DNA from: Streptomyces abyssomicinicus
GTDB taxonomy: Bacteria > Actinomycetota > Actinomycetes > Streptomycetales > Streptomycetaceae
Direction of reading: 5' to 3'
Length of the DNA: 64,000 nt
NCBI RefSeq assembly: GCF_008974245.1
Contig: NZ_BBZI01000006.1
Span: 276,272 to 340,271 of the forward strand
Shown here: positions 27,677 through 36,594 of the stretch, piece by piece
Layout: each line of letters opens with the position of its first letter
Position numbering within the stretch: position 1 is the stretch's first letter
Notes under the pieces: generated by a model
Seen by the model: only the letters and a program-made list of their open reading frames with translations
The model's database searches: none
Told to the model about the DNA's origin: nothing
Translations under genes and position numbers: made by a program

Positions 27677-27682
27677 TAGGCT
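27677..27682 (+). promoter_or_regulatory. -10 box TAGGCT of a leaderless ABC operon transcript
   Basis: TAGGCT ends 8 bases before the ATG at 27691, and no ribosome site is present, so transcription probably starts at or next to the ATG. The -35 is not clear. Confidence 0.4.
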
Positions 27683-27690
27683 CGCTCCTG

Positions 27691-29667
27691 ATGCCCAGTG
27701 ACCTGAACCCCGAAGAAGCCGCCCCCGGGCGCACCCCCGCGGTCCGCACCCTGCTCCGTCTGTGGCCGTACCTGCGGCCGGTCCGGGGACGGTGGTTCGC
27801 CGCCGCGGTCATCGCGGTCATCGCCTCGCTGACCAGCCTGGTCATACCGGTCGTCCTGAAGTGGATGGTGGACGGCCCGATCGCCGACGGCGACACCGCG
27901 GGGGTCTGGCTGGGCGCGCTGTGGGTGCTGCTGCTGGGCCTCGCCGAGGCGGTGCTGTTCGGCCTGCGGCGGTGGCTGGTGGCCCGGCCGCTGTCCGGTG
28001 TGGAGGCCGGCATGCGCGAGGCGCTCTACCGGCGGCTCCAGCGGCTGCCCATCGCCTTCCACGACCGCTGGGCCTCCGGCCAGCTGCTCTCCCGGGCGAC
28101 CACCGACCTGATGATGGTCCGCCAGTTCCTCGCCTTCCCCCTGACCTTCCTGCTGGTCAACGGGGTGACCATCCTGGCCGGCGTGGTCGTCATGCTGGTC
28201 ATGGACCCGACGCTGGGCCTGCTGGTCCTCATCCCGGTGCTGCCGGTCATCCTCGTCTGCACGGCCTTCGAGAAGCGCTTCTCCGAGGCGTCCCGCGCCG
28301 CCCAGGACCAGGTGGGCGACGTGACCACGCTGGTCGAGGAGAGCGTGCTGGGCATCCGGGTGATCAAGGGGTTCGGCCGTCACCGCAGCCAGGCCCGCGC
28401 CTTCCGGGAACTGACGCACCGCCTGCGCGGCACCGAGCTGCGCAAGGCGCGGCTGCTCGGCGCGATCATGACCGTCATCGTCACCCTGCCCGAGCTGGCG
28501 ATCGGCGCCTGCCTGGTCCTGGGCAGCGTGCGGGTCGCCGACGGCACGCTCTCCGCGGGCACCCTGGTGGCCTTCCTCTCCACCGCGCTCGCGCTGCACT
28601 GGCCGATCGTCTCCATCGGGTTCCTGCTGGCGATGAGCCAGGAGGCCGCCACCGCCACCGCCCGCTACTTCGAGGTCATGGACACCGAACCGGAGTCCGG
28701 CACGTCCGTCCCGGCCGCCGCTTCGGCCACCGTGCCCGGCGGTGTCCCGGCCGCCGTGCCTTCCGGCGTCCCGGCCACCGTGCCTTCCGGCGTCCCGGCC
28801 ACCGTGTCTTCCGGCGTCCCGGCCGACCTGCCCGCCGTCGTCCCGACCGTCTGTCCGAGCCCCTTCACGGCCACCGCGCCCCCCGCGCGGGAGGGCGGGC
28901 TGCGCCTGGAGGGCGTCCGGTTCCGCTACCCCGACGCCCCCAAGGACTCCCCGCCGGTGCTGGACGGCGTGGACCTCCACGTGCGGCCCGGCGAGTCGCT
29001 GGCCCTGGTCGGCGTCACGGGGTCCGGCAAGACCACCCTCACCGCCCTCGTGCCCCGGCTCCACGAGCTCACCGAGGGCCGGATCACCCTGGACGGCGTC
29101 GACATCACCGCCATGCCCCGGGAGGAACTGCGCTCCCGGGTGGCCGTCGCCTTCGAGGACCCCACCCTGTTCTCCGCCACCGTCGGCGAGAACGTGCTGA
29201 TGGGCGCGGCGGGCGGCGACGGGGCCGAGGACGCCGACGGCGCCGACGCCCTCGAACGCGCCCTCGGGGTCGCCCAGGCCGGCTTCGTGCACGCCCTTCC
29301 GCAAGGAGCCGGCACCCAGGTCGGCGAACAGGGACTGAGCCTCTCCGGCGGTCAGCGCCAGCGTCTCGCGCTGGCCCGCGCGGTGGTGGGACGCCCCGAC
29401 TTCCTGGTCCTGGACGACCCGCTGTCCGCGCTCGACGTGCACACCGAGGCCGCCGTCGAGGCCGCCCTGCGCGAGGTGCTGGCGGACACCACCGCCCTGA
29501 TCGTCGCCCACCGCCCGTCCACCGTGCTGCTCGCCGACCGGGTGGCGCTGCTGTCCGGCGGACGGATCACCGCCGTCGGCGACCACCACGAACTGCTGCG
29601 GACCAACACCGAGTACGCCTGGCTCATGTCGGGCGCCGCCCTGGAGCCCGAGGAGGCACGCCGATGA
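27691..29667 (+). CDS. ABC exporter half-transporter A (degenerate catalytic Glu)
   Basis: A 658-residue fusion of a six-helix membrane domain (about 30-330) and a nucleotide-binding domain (about 395-640). Walker A is GVTGSGKTT (K447) and the signature LSGGQ is intact (551-555). The residue after Walker B is Asp, not Glu (LVLDDPLSALD, D576). That marks a non-hydrolysing consensus-poor site in heterodimeric exporters. The two domains are joined by a Val/Pro-rich linker with a 24-bp repeat. It overlaps gene B by ATGA, so A and B should pair as a heterodimer. Substrate unknown. Confidence 0.9.
   Translation: MPSDLNPEEAAPGRTPAVRTLLRLWPYLRPVRGRWFAAAVIAVIASLTSLVIPVVLKWMVDGPIADGDTAGVWLGALWVLLLGLAEAVLFGLRRWLVARPLSGVEAGMREALYRRLQRLPIAFHDRWASGQLLSRATTDLMMVRQFLAFPLTFLLVNGVTILAGVVVMLVMDPTLGLLVLIPVLPVILVCTAFEKRFSEASRAAQDQVGDVTTLVEESVLGIRVIKGFGRHRSQARAFRELTHRLRGTELRKARLLGAIMTVIVTLPELAIGACLVLGSVRVADGTLSAGTLVAFLSTALALHWPIVSIGFLLAMSQEAATATARYFEVMDTEPESGTSVPAAASATVPGGVPAAVPSGVPATVPSGVPATVSSGVPADLPAVVPTVCPSPFTATAPPAREGGLRLEGVRFRYPDAPKDSPPVLDGVDLHVRPGESLALVGVTGSGKTTLTALVPRLHELTEGRITLDGVDITAMPREELRSRVAVAFEDPTLFSATVGENVLMGAAGGDGAEDADGADALERALGVAQAGFVHALPQGAGTQVGEQGLSLSGGQRQRLALARAVVGRPDFLVLDDPLSALDVHTEAAVEAALREVLADTTALIVAHRPSTVLLADRVALLSGGRITAVGDHHELLRTNTEYAWLMSGAALEPEEARR
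28744..28824 (+). repeat. 24-bp repeat coding a Val-Pro linker
   Basis: Three full units and a part (starting 28744, 28768, 28792, 28816) encode VPAAVPSG, VPATVPSG, VPATVSSG. They sit between the membrane and ATPase domains of half-transporter A. Confidence 0.85.
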
Positions 29668-31556
29668 CGGCTCCCGCCGCGCAGTCGCGCCGGCAGAACG
29701 AGAGGCGGGGGCGGCACGAGGGGTCTCCCGGCGTGGACGACGCCCCCGTCGCGGGCGAGGACCCGCGCGACGCCTTCGACCGGGACGTCCTGCCCACCCC
29801 GCCCGGCGCGACCGCCGCTCTGCTGAAGTCGCTGCTCGCGCCGCTGCGCGGCCGGGTGGCGCTGGCCGCCGTCCTGCTGCTGCTCCAGCAGGCGGCGACG
29901 CAGGCCGGACCGCTGCTGGTGGCATACGCCATCGACAGCGCGGTGCCCGCCTTCCGGGTGAGCGACCACGGGCCGCTGCTGCTGGTCGCGGTGGCCTACC
30001 TGTTCGCCGCGGCCTCCGGCGGCGTCCTGGAGTACGCCTTCATCACCTGTTCCGCGCGGGTCAACCAGGACGCCCTGCTGGACCTGCGGGGCCGGATCTT
30101 CCGGCACGCGCAGGCGCTCAGCGTCGACTTCCACGAGCGGTACACCTCGGGCCGGCTGATCTCCCGTGCCACCACCGACGTGGAGTCGCTGCGCGAACTC
30201 CTCAGCGAGGGGCTGCAGGAGCTGATCTCGGTGGTCGTCTCCTTCGTCTACATCTCGGCCCTGCTGCTCTGGCTGGACCTGGGCCTCGGCGCGGTGGCGG
30301 TGGCCTCCTTCCTTCCGCTGGCCCTGCTCATCCGCGGCTACCAGCACCGGGCCGGGCGCATCTACCGGGAGCGGTCCACGGCGATCGCGGCGGTGATCGT
30401 GAAGTTCACCGAAACCATGAACGGCATCCGCCCGGTCCGCGCCTTCCGCCGGGAGGCGGCCAACGACGCCGAGTTCGCCCCGCTGAACAAGCGCCACGAG
30501 CGGACCAACGGCGACGCGCTGCTGGAGATGGCCCGCTACGTGGTGGGGTCCCGGCTGGTCGCCAACGTCACCGTCGCCGGCATCGTGCTGTGGGGCGCCT
30601 ACCGGGTGGCCGGCTCCACCCTGGCGCTGGGCGTGCTGGCCGCCTCGGTGCTCTACCTGCGCCGCCTGTACGACCCGATCGACCGGCTGGGCATGTTCCT
30701 CAACTCCTACCAGTCGGCGGCCGCCTCGCTGGAGAAGATCGCCGGCCTGCTGGCGCAGGTGCCCGCGGTCCCCGAGCCGGACGCCCCGCGCGAGCTGCCC
30801 GCGACACTCGACGGGCGTCCGGGCCGTGAGGTGGTCTTCGACTCCGTCCGGTTCGCCTACCGCACCGGCGGGGAGGTGCTGCCCCGCTTCGACCTGACGA
30901 TCCCCGCCGGGCAGACCGTCGCCGTCGTCGGTTCCACCGGCGCCGGGAAGTCCACGCTGGCCAAGCTGCTGGCGCGGTTCTACGACCCCTCCGGCGGGCG
31001 GGTCCTGCTGGACGGCGTCGACCTGCGCGACCTGGCCAACGCGGATCTGCGGCGCGGGGTGGTCATGGTGACCCAGGAGGCGTTCCTCTTCTCCGGCACG
31101 GTCGCCGAGAACATCGCCATCGGCCGCCCGGAGGCCACCCGCGAGGAGGTGGTGGAGGCCGCCCGGGCCATCGGGGCGCACGAGTTCATCGCCGCGCTGC
31201 CCGACGGCTACGACACCGACGTCCGCAAGCGCGGCGGCCGGATCTCCGCCGGTCAGCGCCAGCTCGTCGCGTTCGCGCGGGCGTTGCTGGCCGACCCGGC
31301 GGTGCTGATCCTCGACGAGGCGACCAGTTCGCTGGACGTCCCCGGTGAACGGGCCGTGCAGCGGGCCATGTCGACGGTGCTGAGGGGCCGCACGGCGGTG
31401 GTCGTCGCGCACCGGCTCTCCACCGTGGAGATCGCCGACCGGGTCCTGGTCATGGAGAAGGGCCGGATCGTCGAGGACGGCTCCCCCGCCGGACTCGTCG
31501 GCGGCCAGGGCCGCTTCGCCGACCTGCACCGCGCCTGGCGGGACAGCCTGGCATGA
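29664..31556 (+). CDS. ABC exporter half-transporter B (canonical Walker motifs)
   Basis: A 630-residue half-transporter. A charged N-terminal extension of about 55 residues, a six-helix membrane domain (about 65-340) and an ATPase domain (about 385-620). Walker A GSTGAGKST (K429) and Walker B with catalytic Glu LILDEATSSLD (D551, E552) are intact, and the H-loop is VVAHRLST. The signature is ISAGQ (527-531) rather than LSGGQ. This is complementary to half A, so only one of the two ATP sites is fully canonical. The start overlaps A by ATGA and the end overlaps C. Confidence 0.92.
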   Translation: MTAPAAQSRRQNERRGRHEGSPGVDDAPVAGEDPRDAFDRDVLPTPPGATAALLKSLLAPLRGRVALAAVLLLLQQAATQAGPLLVAYAIDSAVPAFRVSDHGPLLLVAVAYLFAAASGGVLEYAFITCSARVNQDALLDLRGRIFRHAQALSVDFHERYTSGRLISRATTDVESLRELLSEGLQELISVVVSFVYISALLLWLDLGLGAVAVASFLPLALLIRGYQHRAGRIYRERSTAIAAVIVKFTETMNGIRPVRAFRREAANDAEFAPLNKRHERTNGDALLEMARYVVGSRLVANVTVAGIVLWGAYRVAGSTLALGVLAASVLYLRRLYDPIDRLGMFLNSYQSAAASLEKIAGLLAQVPAVPEPDAPRELPATLDGRPGREVVFDSVRFAYRTGGEVLPRFDLTIPAGQTVAVVGSTGAGKSTLAKLLARFYDPSGGRVLLDGVDLRDLANADLRRGVVMVTQEAFLFSGTVAENIAIGRPEATREEVVEAARAIGAHEFIAALPDGYDTDVRKRGGRISAGQRQLVAFARALLADPAVLILDEATSSLDVPGERAVQRAMSTVLRGRTAVVVAHRLSTVEIADRVLVMEKGRIVEDGSPAGLVGGQGRFADLHRAWRDSLA

Positions 31557-33484
31557 GGCCCGGGTTCACCGGCCGGCCCGTCGACGCCTACGAGGACCCC
31601 GGCGTCCCCGACTCCCGCGGCGCGGGACGGTACCTGTGGTGGCTGCTGTCCCGCCAGAAGGGGCGGGCGGTCCTCGGCTCGCTGTACGCGAGCCTGTGGA
31701 TGGGCACCTTCGCCCTCACCCCCTGGACCCTCTCGCACGCGATCGACGACGGCCTCGGCCCCCGTGACGCGGGTGCGCTGCTGGGCTGGACGTCGGCGCT
31801 GCTCGCCTTCGGGCTGCTCGGCGCGCTCCTGGGGCTCGGCCGCCACCGCACCATGAGCCAGCTCCGGATGGACGCCAACCTCCGCACCGTGAAGGTCGTC
31901 TCGGAGCACGCGGCCCGCCTGGGGGCGGGCCTGTCGCGGCGCACGGCGGCGGGTGAGGTGGTCACCATCGGCGTCGGCGACGTGCAGACCATCTCCGAGT
32001 CGCTGACACTGGTCGGGCCGGGTGTCGGGGCGGTCGTCGCCTCGGTGCTGGTCGCGGTGCTGCTGCTGGACGTCTCCCCGCTGCTGGCCCTGGTGCTGCT
32101 GACCGGGATGCCGGTGATCGCGATGCTGACCCGGCCGCTGATGAAGCGGCTCCAGGCCCGGGAGAGCGACTACCGGGACGGACAGAAACTCCTCACCGCG
32201 CGGATCGGCGACCTGGCGGGCGGCCTGCGGGTGCTGGGCGGTCTCGGCGGCAAGGACCTGGTGGCACGGGCGTTCCGGCGGGACTCCGCGCTGGTGCGCG
32301 AACAGGGGTACCGGGTGGGCGCGGTGGCCGGGTGGATCCAGTCGCTCGGCACCGGCCTGCCCGTCCTCTTCCTGGCGCTGATCACCTGGCTGGCGGCCCG
32401 GATGGCGGCGTCCGGACACATCACGGTGGGCGAACTGGTCGCGGTGTACGGGTACGTGGCGGCGCTGGTGTCGCCGATGGCCTACCTGGTGGAGGCCTGG
32501 TACCTGCTGAACCGCGCGCTGGTGGCCGCCGGCCGGGTGGTGGGCCTGCTGCGGCTGGAGCCGGAGACGGGACCCGCGCCCGGTGAGGCCGCGGCCGGGC
32601 CGGACGGCCCGGCGGACCTGTGCGACCCGGTGTCCGGTGTGGTGGTCGCGCCGGGGCGGCTGACCGCGCTGGTGTCGGGCCGCAGCGGGGAGGCCGAGGA
32701 GGTGCTGGACCGGCTCGGCTGCTTCGCCCCGGCCGACGTCACCTGGGGCGGGGTGCGCCTGGACGCGGTGGGCCGGGCGGAGGTCCGGCGGCGGATCCTG
32801 CTGGCCGACCACGAGTCCGCGCTGTTCGCCGGAACCCTGCGCGACGTGCTGCGCGGCGCGGGGGACGCGTCCGGGGACCGGCTGCGCCGCGCGGTGCGGG
32901 CGGCGGCCGCGGAGGACGTGGTGCGGGGCCTGCCCGGCGGCCTGGACGCGGTGCTCGACGCGGGCGGCCGGAACCTCTCCGGGGGCCAGCGGCAGCGCGT
33001 GCGGCTGGCCCGGGCGCTGGCCGCGGACCCGGAGGTGCTGCTGCTCGCCGAGCCCACCTCGGCGCTGGACGCGCACACCGAGGACCTGGTCGCCCGGCGG
33101 CTGCGGGAGGCCCGGGCGGGGCGCACCACGGTGGTGACCTGCACATCCCCGCTGCTCCTGGAGCGGGCCGACGCGGTGTGCTTCCTGGCCGGCGGCGCGG
33201 TCGCGGCGTCCGGGACGCACCGGGAGCTGATGCGCTCCGTGCCGGCGTACCGCGCCCTGGTGGCACGCAACGCCGACGCCTCGGACCGCGCTCCGGGCGA
33301 CTCCCCGGTCGGTACCGCGGGCGGTACCACCCCGGCCGCCGCCCCGGACGGTCCCGCGGGCGGCGCCTCCGGCGGTCCCGCGGGCGGCGCCTCCGGCGGT
33401 CCCGCGGGCGGCGCCTCCGGCGGTCCCGCGGGCGGCGCCTCCGGCGGTCCCGCGGGCGACTCCCCGGAAGGAGCGGTGGTATGA
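31553..33484 (+). CDS. ABC exporter half-transporter C (inactive Walker A and B)
   Basis: A 643-residue half-transporter whose ATPase domain has lost key residues. The P-loop reads VSGRSGEAEE (374-383), with Glu at 382 where Lys is essential. Walker B reads LLLAEPTSALD, with Ala at 499 for Asp. The H-loop histidine is missing (VVTCTSPLL). The signature LSGGQ (475-479) is perfect. The membrane domain (about 35-320) is normal. The C-terminus is a Gly/Ala/Ser/Pro tail built from a 24-bp repeat. It overlaps B and D by four bases each. The intact LSGGQ fits a role of completing D's ATP site. Confidence 0.9.
   Translation: MRPGFTGRPVDAYEDPGVPDSRGAGRYLWWLLSRQKGRAVLGSLYASLWMGTFALTPWTLSHAIDDGLGPRDAGALLGWTSALLAFGLLGALLGLGRHRTMSQLRMDANLRTVKVVSEHAARLGAGLSRRTAAGEVVTIGVGDVQTISESLTLVGPGVGAVVASVLVAVLLLDVSPLLALVLLTGMPVIAMLTRPLMKRLQARESDYRDGQKLLTARIGDLAGGLRVLGGLGGKDLVARAFRRDSALVREQGYRVGAVAGWIQSLGTGLPVLFLALITWLAARMAASGHITVGELVAVYGYVAALVSPMAYLVEAWYLLNRALVAAGRVVGLLRLEPETGPAPGEAAAGPDGPADLCDPVSGVVVAPGRLTALVSGRSGEAEEVLDRLGCFAPADVTWGGVRLDAVGRAEVRRRILLADHESALFAGTLRDVLRGAGDASGDRLRRAVRAAAAEDVVRGLPGGLDAVLDAGGRNLSGGQRQRVRLARALAADPEVLLLAEPTSALDAHTEDLVARRLREARAGRTTVVTCTSPLLLERADAVCFLAGGAVAASGTHRELMRSVPAYRALVARNADASDRAPGDSPVGTAGGTTPAAAPDGPAGGASGGPAGGASGGPAGGASGGPAGGASGGPAGDSPEGAVV
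33350..33460 (+). repeat. 24-bp perfect repeat coding GGASGGPA
   Basis: Four identical 24-bp units starting at 33350, 33374, 33398 and 33422, plus a partial fifth. They encode the flexible tail of half-transporter C, close to the overlap with gene D. Confidence 0.9.
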
Positions 33485-35229
33485 CCGAGCGGCTGCCGGT
33501 CGCCGGACCGGCCGAGGTACGGCGGGCCGCGGGCCGGCTGGTCCGGGCGGACGGGCGGGCCTTCGCGGGCGTGCTGGCCGTCAACGCGCTGGCCGCGCTG
33601 ACGGGCCTCGCGGCCCCGTGGCTGATCGGCCGCGTGGTGGACGCGGTGCGGGCGGGATCCCCGGTGTCGGCCGTGGACCGGCTGGCGGTGCTGATCCTGC
33701 TGGCCGCCGCCGCGCAGCTGCTGCTGGCCCGGTGGGCGCGGTACGCCGCGCACCGGATGGGCGAGCGGGCGCTGGCCCGGGTGCGCGAGGAGTTCGTGGA
33801 CCGGGCCCTGGCGCTGCCCGCGTCGGTGGTGGAGCGGGCCGGGGCGGGCGACCTGACGACCCGGGGCACGGCGGACGTCGCCGCCGTCGGGAAGACACTG
33901 CGGGACTCCGGACCCGACCTGCTGATCCACTCGGCCCAGGCGCTGGTGCTGATCGCCGCGGTGTTCCTCATCCATCCGCTGCTCGGCGCCTGCCTGGTCC
34001 TCGGCTTCGCGGGCATCCTCACGGCGACCCGCTGGTACCTGCGGCGGGCCCGCGACGCCTACCTGGAGCAGGGAGCGGCCACCTCCGAGCTGGCCGAGGA
34101 GCTCACCTCCACGGCGTCCGGCGCGCGGACGGTGGAGGCGTTCCGGCTGGAGCGGCGGCGCGTCGCGGCCAACCGTGAGGCGGTCGAGGAGGCCCGCCGC
34201 ACCCGGATGCGGACGCTCTTCCTGCGCTGCGTGTTCTTCCCCACCCTGGACTTCTCCTACGCGCTGCCGGTGGCCGGCGTGCTGCTGGTCGGCGGATACC
34301 TCCACTTCCAGGCGGCGTTGAGCCTGGGCTCGGTGGTGGCGGCGGCACTGTACATGCGGCAGCTGGAGAATCCGCTGGACCACCTGCTGGACATGGTCGA
34401 GCAGCTGCAGTCCTCCGGGGCCTCGTTCGCCCGCGTCGAGGGCCTGGCGCGGGCCCCCCGGGACGAGCGCGGCGTGACGGCCGAGCCCGCGGACGACGTG
34501 ATCGAGGTGCGCGGCGCCCGGTTCGCCTACCCGGGCGGCCCGGAGGTGCTGGGGGGCGTGGACCTGGTGGTGCGGCCCGGTGAACGGCTGGCGGTGGTGG
34601 GGCCGTCCGGGGCGGGCAAGACGACGCTGAGCCGGCTGATCGCGGGGATCGACGCCCCGGGTGAGGGCACGGTGACGGTGGGCGGGGTGCCGGTGGTGTC
34701 GCTGGCGCCGGAGCGGCTGCGGCGCCAGGTGGTGCTGGTCACCCAGGAGCACCACGTCTTCCTCGGCACGGTGCGGGACAACCTGCTGATCGCCGAACCG
34801 CGGGCGGAGGACGCCGAGTTGTGGGCGGCGCTGAAGGCGGTCGGCGCGGAGTGGGTGTCCGCCCTGCCGGAGGGGCTGGACACGGTGCTGGGTGCGGACG
34901 CGTACCGCACGTCGGGTCCGCAGGCCCAGCAGCTCGCCCTGGCCCGCGTGGTGCTGGCCGACCCCCACACGCTGGTCCTCGACGAGGCGACCGCGCTCCT
35001 CGACCCGGCCACCGCCCGTCACACCGAGCGCGCCCTTGCGGCGGTGCTGGAGGGGCGCACGGTGATCGCGGTGGCCCACCGGCTGCACACCGCGCACGAC
35101 GCGGACCGGGTCGCGGTGATGCGGGGCGGGCTCCTCACGGAGCTGGGCTCCCACGACGAACTGGTCGCCGCCGGGGGCGAGTACGCCTCCCTCTGGCAGA
35201 CCTGGCACGGCGGCCCCGCCGCTCGCTGA
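33481..35229 (+). CDS. ABC exporter half-transporter D (canonical Walker, degenerate signature)
   Basis: A 582-residue half-transporter. Walker A GPSGAGKTT (K380), Walker B LVLDEATALLD (D501, E502) and the H-loop VAHRLHT are intact. The signature is TSGPQ (477-481) in place of LSGGQ. Joined with C, one composite site (D Walker plus C LSGGQ) is perfect and the other is dead in every motif. The start overlaps C as ATGA. Last gene of the four-gene operon, followed by a hairpin terminator. The cargo cannot be read. Confidence 0.92.
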   Translation: MTERLPVAGPAEVRRAAGRLVRADGRAFAGVLAVNALAALTGLAAPWLIGRVVDAVRAGSPVSAVDRLAVLILLAAAAQLLLARWARYAAHRMGERALARVREEFVDRALALPASVVERAGAGDLTTRGTADVAAVGKTLRDSGPDLLIHSAQALVLIAAVFLIHPLLGACLVLGFAGILTATRWYLRRARDAYLEQGAATSELAEELTSTASGARTVEAFRLERRRVAANREAVEEARRTRMRTLFLRCVFFPTLDFSYALPVAGVLLVGGYLHFQAALSLGSVVAAALYMRQLENPLDHLLDMVEQLQSSGASFARVEGLARAPRDERGVTAEPADDVIEVRGARFAYPGGPEVLGGVDLVVRPGERLAVVGPSGAGKTTLSRLIAGIDAPGEGTVTVGGVPVVSLAPERLRRQVVLVTQEHHVFLGTVRDNLLIAEPRAEDAELWAALKAVGAEWVSALPEGLDTVLGADAYRTSGPQAQQLALARVVLADPHTLVLDEATALLDPATARHTERALAAVLEGRTVIAVAHRLHTAHDADRVAVMRGGLLTELGSHDELVAAGGEYASLWQTWHGGPAAR

Positions 35230-35256
35230 CCACGCCGGTCCCGCCGGCACCGGAGC

Positions 35257-35282
35257 CTCCCGCCGTCACATGACGGCGGGAG
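35257..35282 (+). terminator. Terminator of the ABC operon
   Basis: Perfect 12-bp stem CTCCCGCCGTCA (35257-35268) and its complement (35271-35282) with a 2-base loop, 28 bases after the stop. Confidence 0.75.
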
Positions 35283-35343
35283 CTCGAAGGCCCGGTCCGG
35301 CCCGGGGTGGAGGTGGGTACACCCCGAGGGTGGTGTCACGCCG

Positions 35344-35943
35344 ATGGTTCGGCGGGGCCACCGCTGTTTGCATCGACACATGACGACGCGAACCGGATCC
35401 CGCCCCCGCTTCTCCGCACCTGCCGCCCCCGTCCTGGCGAGGACCTACGCCGCCGCCCTCCTCACCCACCTCCCCCTCCTCGGCATCCTCCTGCTGCCCT
35501 GGGGCCGCAGCCGCTACGCGGGCGGGAGCGAGGCGCTGATGGGGCTGGTCACCCTCGCCCTGACCGCCGCCGTGGTGACCGCGGTCGTGTACGCGCCGGC
35601 GCTCTGCGCCCGCGTGGCCCCCGCGCCCCCCGACTGGCTCCCCGGCCGTGCCCGGCGGTCGGTCGCACAATTCCGCCGCCGGGATCGCCGGGCCTACCTC
35701 CTGGTGCTCGGCGAGCTGGTCGTCCTCTACGTCACGGCGCAGTGCCTGGGCGGCCTGGCAGGCGTGGTCCGCCCGTACGTGCGGGACAACCCCGCCCCGG
35801 TCGTCGACGCCGGAGGCCACCCGTGGGACTTCCACCACGGCAACTTCGCCCTACAGGCCGTGGTGCTGTACCTCGGCATCTGCTTCGCCACCACCTGGTA
35901 CGCCTGCCGCCTCCGCGGCCGGGTGACCGGCACCCACGCCTGA
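35344..35943 (+). CDS. Four-helix integral membrane protein of unknown function
   Basis: A 199-residue membrane protein. Helices lie at about TYAAALLTHLPLLGILLL, LVTLALTAAVVTAVVYA, YLLVLGELVVLYVTAQ and LQAVVLYLGICFATTWYA. A basic stretch (RARRSVAQFRRRDRR) lies between helices 2 and 3, and a periplasmic loop with GGHPWDFHHGNF before helix 4. No family recognised. The start is uncertain: ATG 35344 has an AGGGTGG about 11 bases before it, while ATG 35380 gives a more typical short N-terminus but no ribosome site. Confidence 0.7.
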   Translation: MVRRGHRCLHRHMTTRTGSRPRFSAPAAPVLARTYAAALLTHLPLLGILLLPWGRSRYAGGSEALMGLVTLALTAAVVTAVVYAPALCARVAPAPPDWLPGRARRSVAQFRRRDRRAYLLVLGELVVLYVTAQCLGGLAGVVRPYVRDNPAPVVDAGGHPWDFHHGNFALQAVVLYLGICFATTWYACRLRGRVTGTHA

Positions 35944-35964
35944 GGGGCGGCCGGGGCCGCCCCT
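35943..35964. terminator. Bidirectional hairpin
   Basis: AGGGGCGGCC (35943-35952) and GGCCGCCCCT (35955-35964) pair perfectly between two convergent genes. Confidence 0.75.
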
Positions 35965-35970
35965 CCCGCC

Positions 35971-36594
35971 TCAGCCGTCGGTCCGCCGCCCGCCGCGCCA
36001 CTCCTCGTACCGGATCCTCCGCCGGTCGTGGACGACGGACGTCGCCCCCCACTCGTCCCCGCCGAGACGCGACAACGGCCGCAGACGACCGAGCACCGGA
36101 CGCCCGCCCTCGTCCAGCGCCTCCACCGCGACGGCCACATGCCGCACCCGGCCGAACACCACCGTGCAGTTCCCGACGACCACCGTGTCGTGCAGCCCGC
36201 ACTCGATCGCCACCGGCGAGCCCGCCACCCGGGGCGGCGCGACCGTCGCGGACGGCTCCGGTGCGATCCCCACCGCCGCGAACTCCCCGAGCCCGGGCGG
36301 GAAGTCCGTCGCGGTGTCGTTGACCGCCGCGAACTGGTCCTCGGCGGCGAGGTTCACCACGAACTCCCCCGTGGCCAGTACGTTCCGCAGCGTGTCCTTG
36401 GCGCCCACCGAGGTGAACTGGACCACCGGCGGCTCGGTGCTCGCCACCGTGTAGAAGCTGTGCGGCGCCAGGTTGGCCACCCCGTCGGCCGACAGGGTGG
36501 ACACCCAGGCAATGGGCCGCGGTACGACCACCGCCGTGAGCAGACGGTAGAAGTCGCCGGAACCGGTGGTCCCCGGGTCGAAGTCGGCACGCAT
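35971..36594 (-). CDS. Flavin reductase-like FMN-binding protein
   Basis: A 207-residue flavin-reductase-domain protein (DIM6/NTAB type). Signature segments are the FMN loop YRLLTAVVVPRPIAWVST, NLAPHSFYTVASTEPPVVQF and GEFVVNLAAE. It probably binds FMN and either reduces free flavin or acts as a small oxidoreductase. ATG 36594 is chosen with GGGGA about 10 bases upstream; the upstream ATG at 36633 adds 13 residues. No flavin-dependent monooxygenase is adjacent. Confidence 0.8.
   Translation of the reverse strand: MRADFDPGTTGSGDFYRLLTAVVVPRPIAWVSTLSADGVANLAPHSFYTVASTEPPVVQFTSVGAKDTLRNVLATGEFVVNLAAEDQFAAVNDTATDFPPGLGEFAAVGIAPEPSATVAPPRVAGSPVAIECGLHDTVVVGNCTVVFGRVRHVAVAVEALDEGGRPVLGRLRPLSRLGGDEWGATSVVHDRRRIRYEEWRGGRRTDG

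Noticed and set aside
31553..33484. Frameshift or pseudogene in half-transporter C
   Set aside because: Walker A and B are altered, yet the frame is intact, the membrane domain and LSGGQ are conserved and the partner shows complementary changes, so this looks like functional specialisation.
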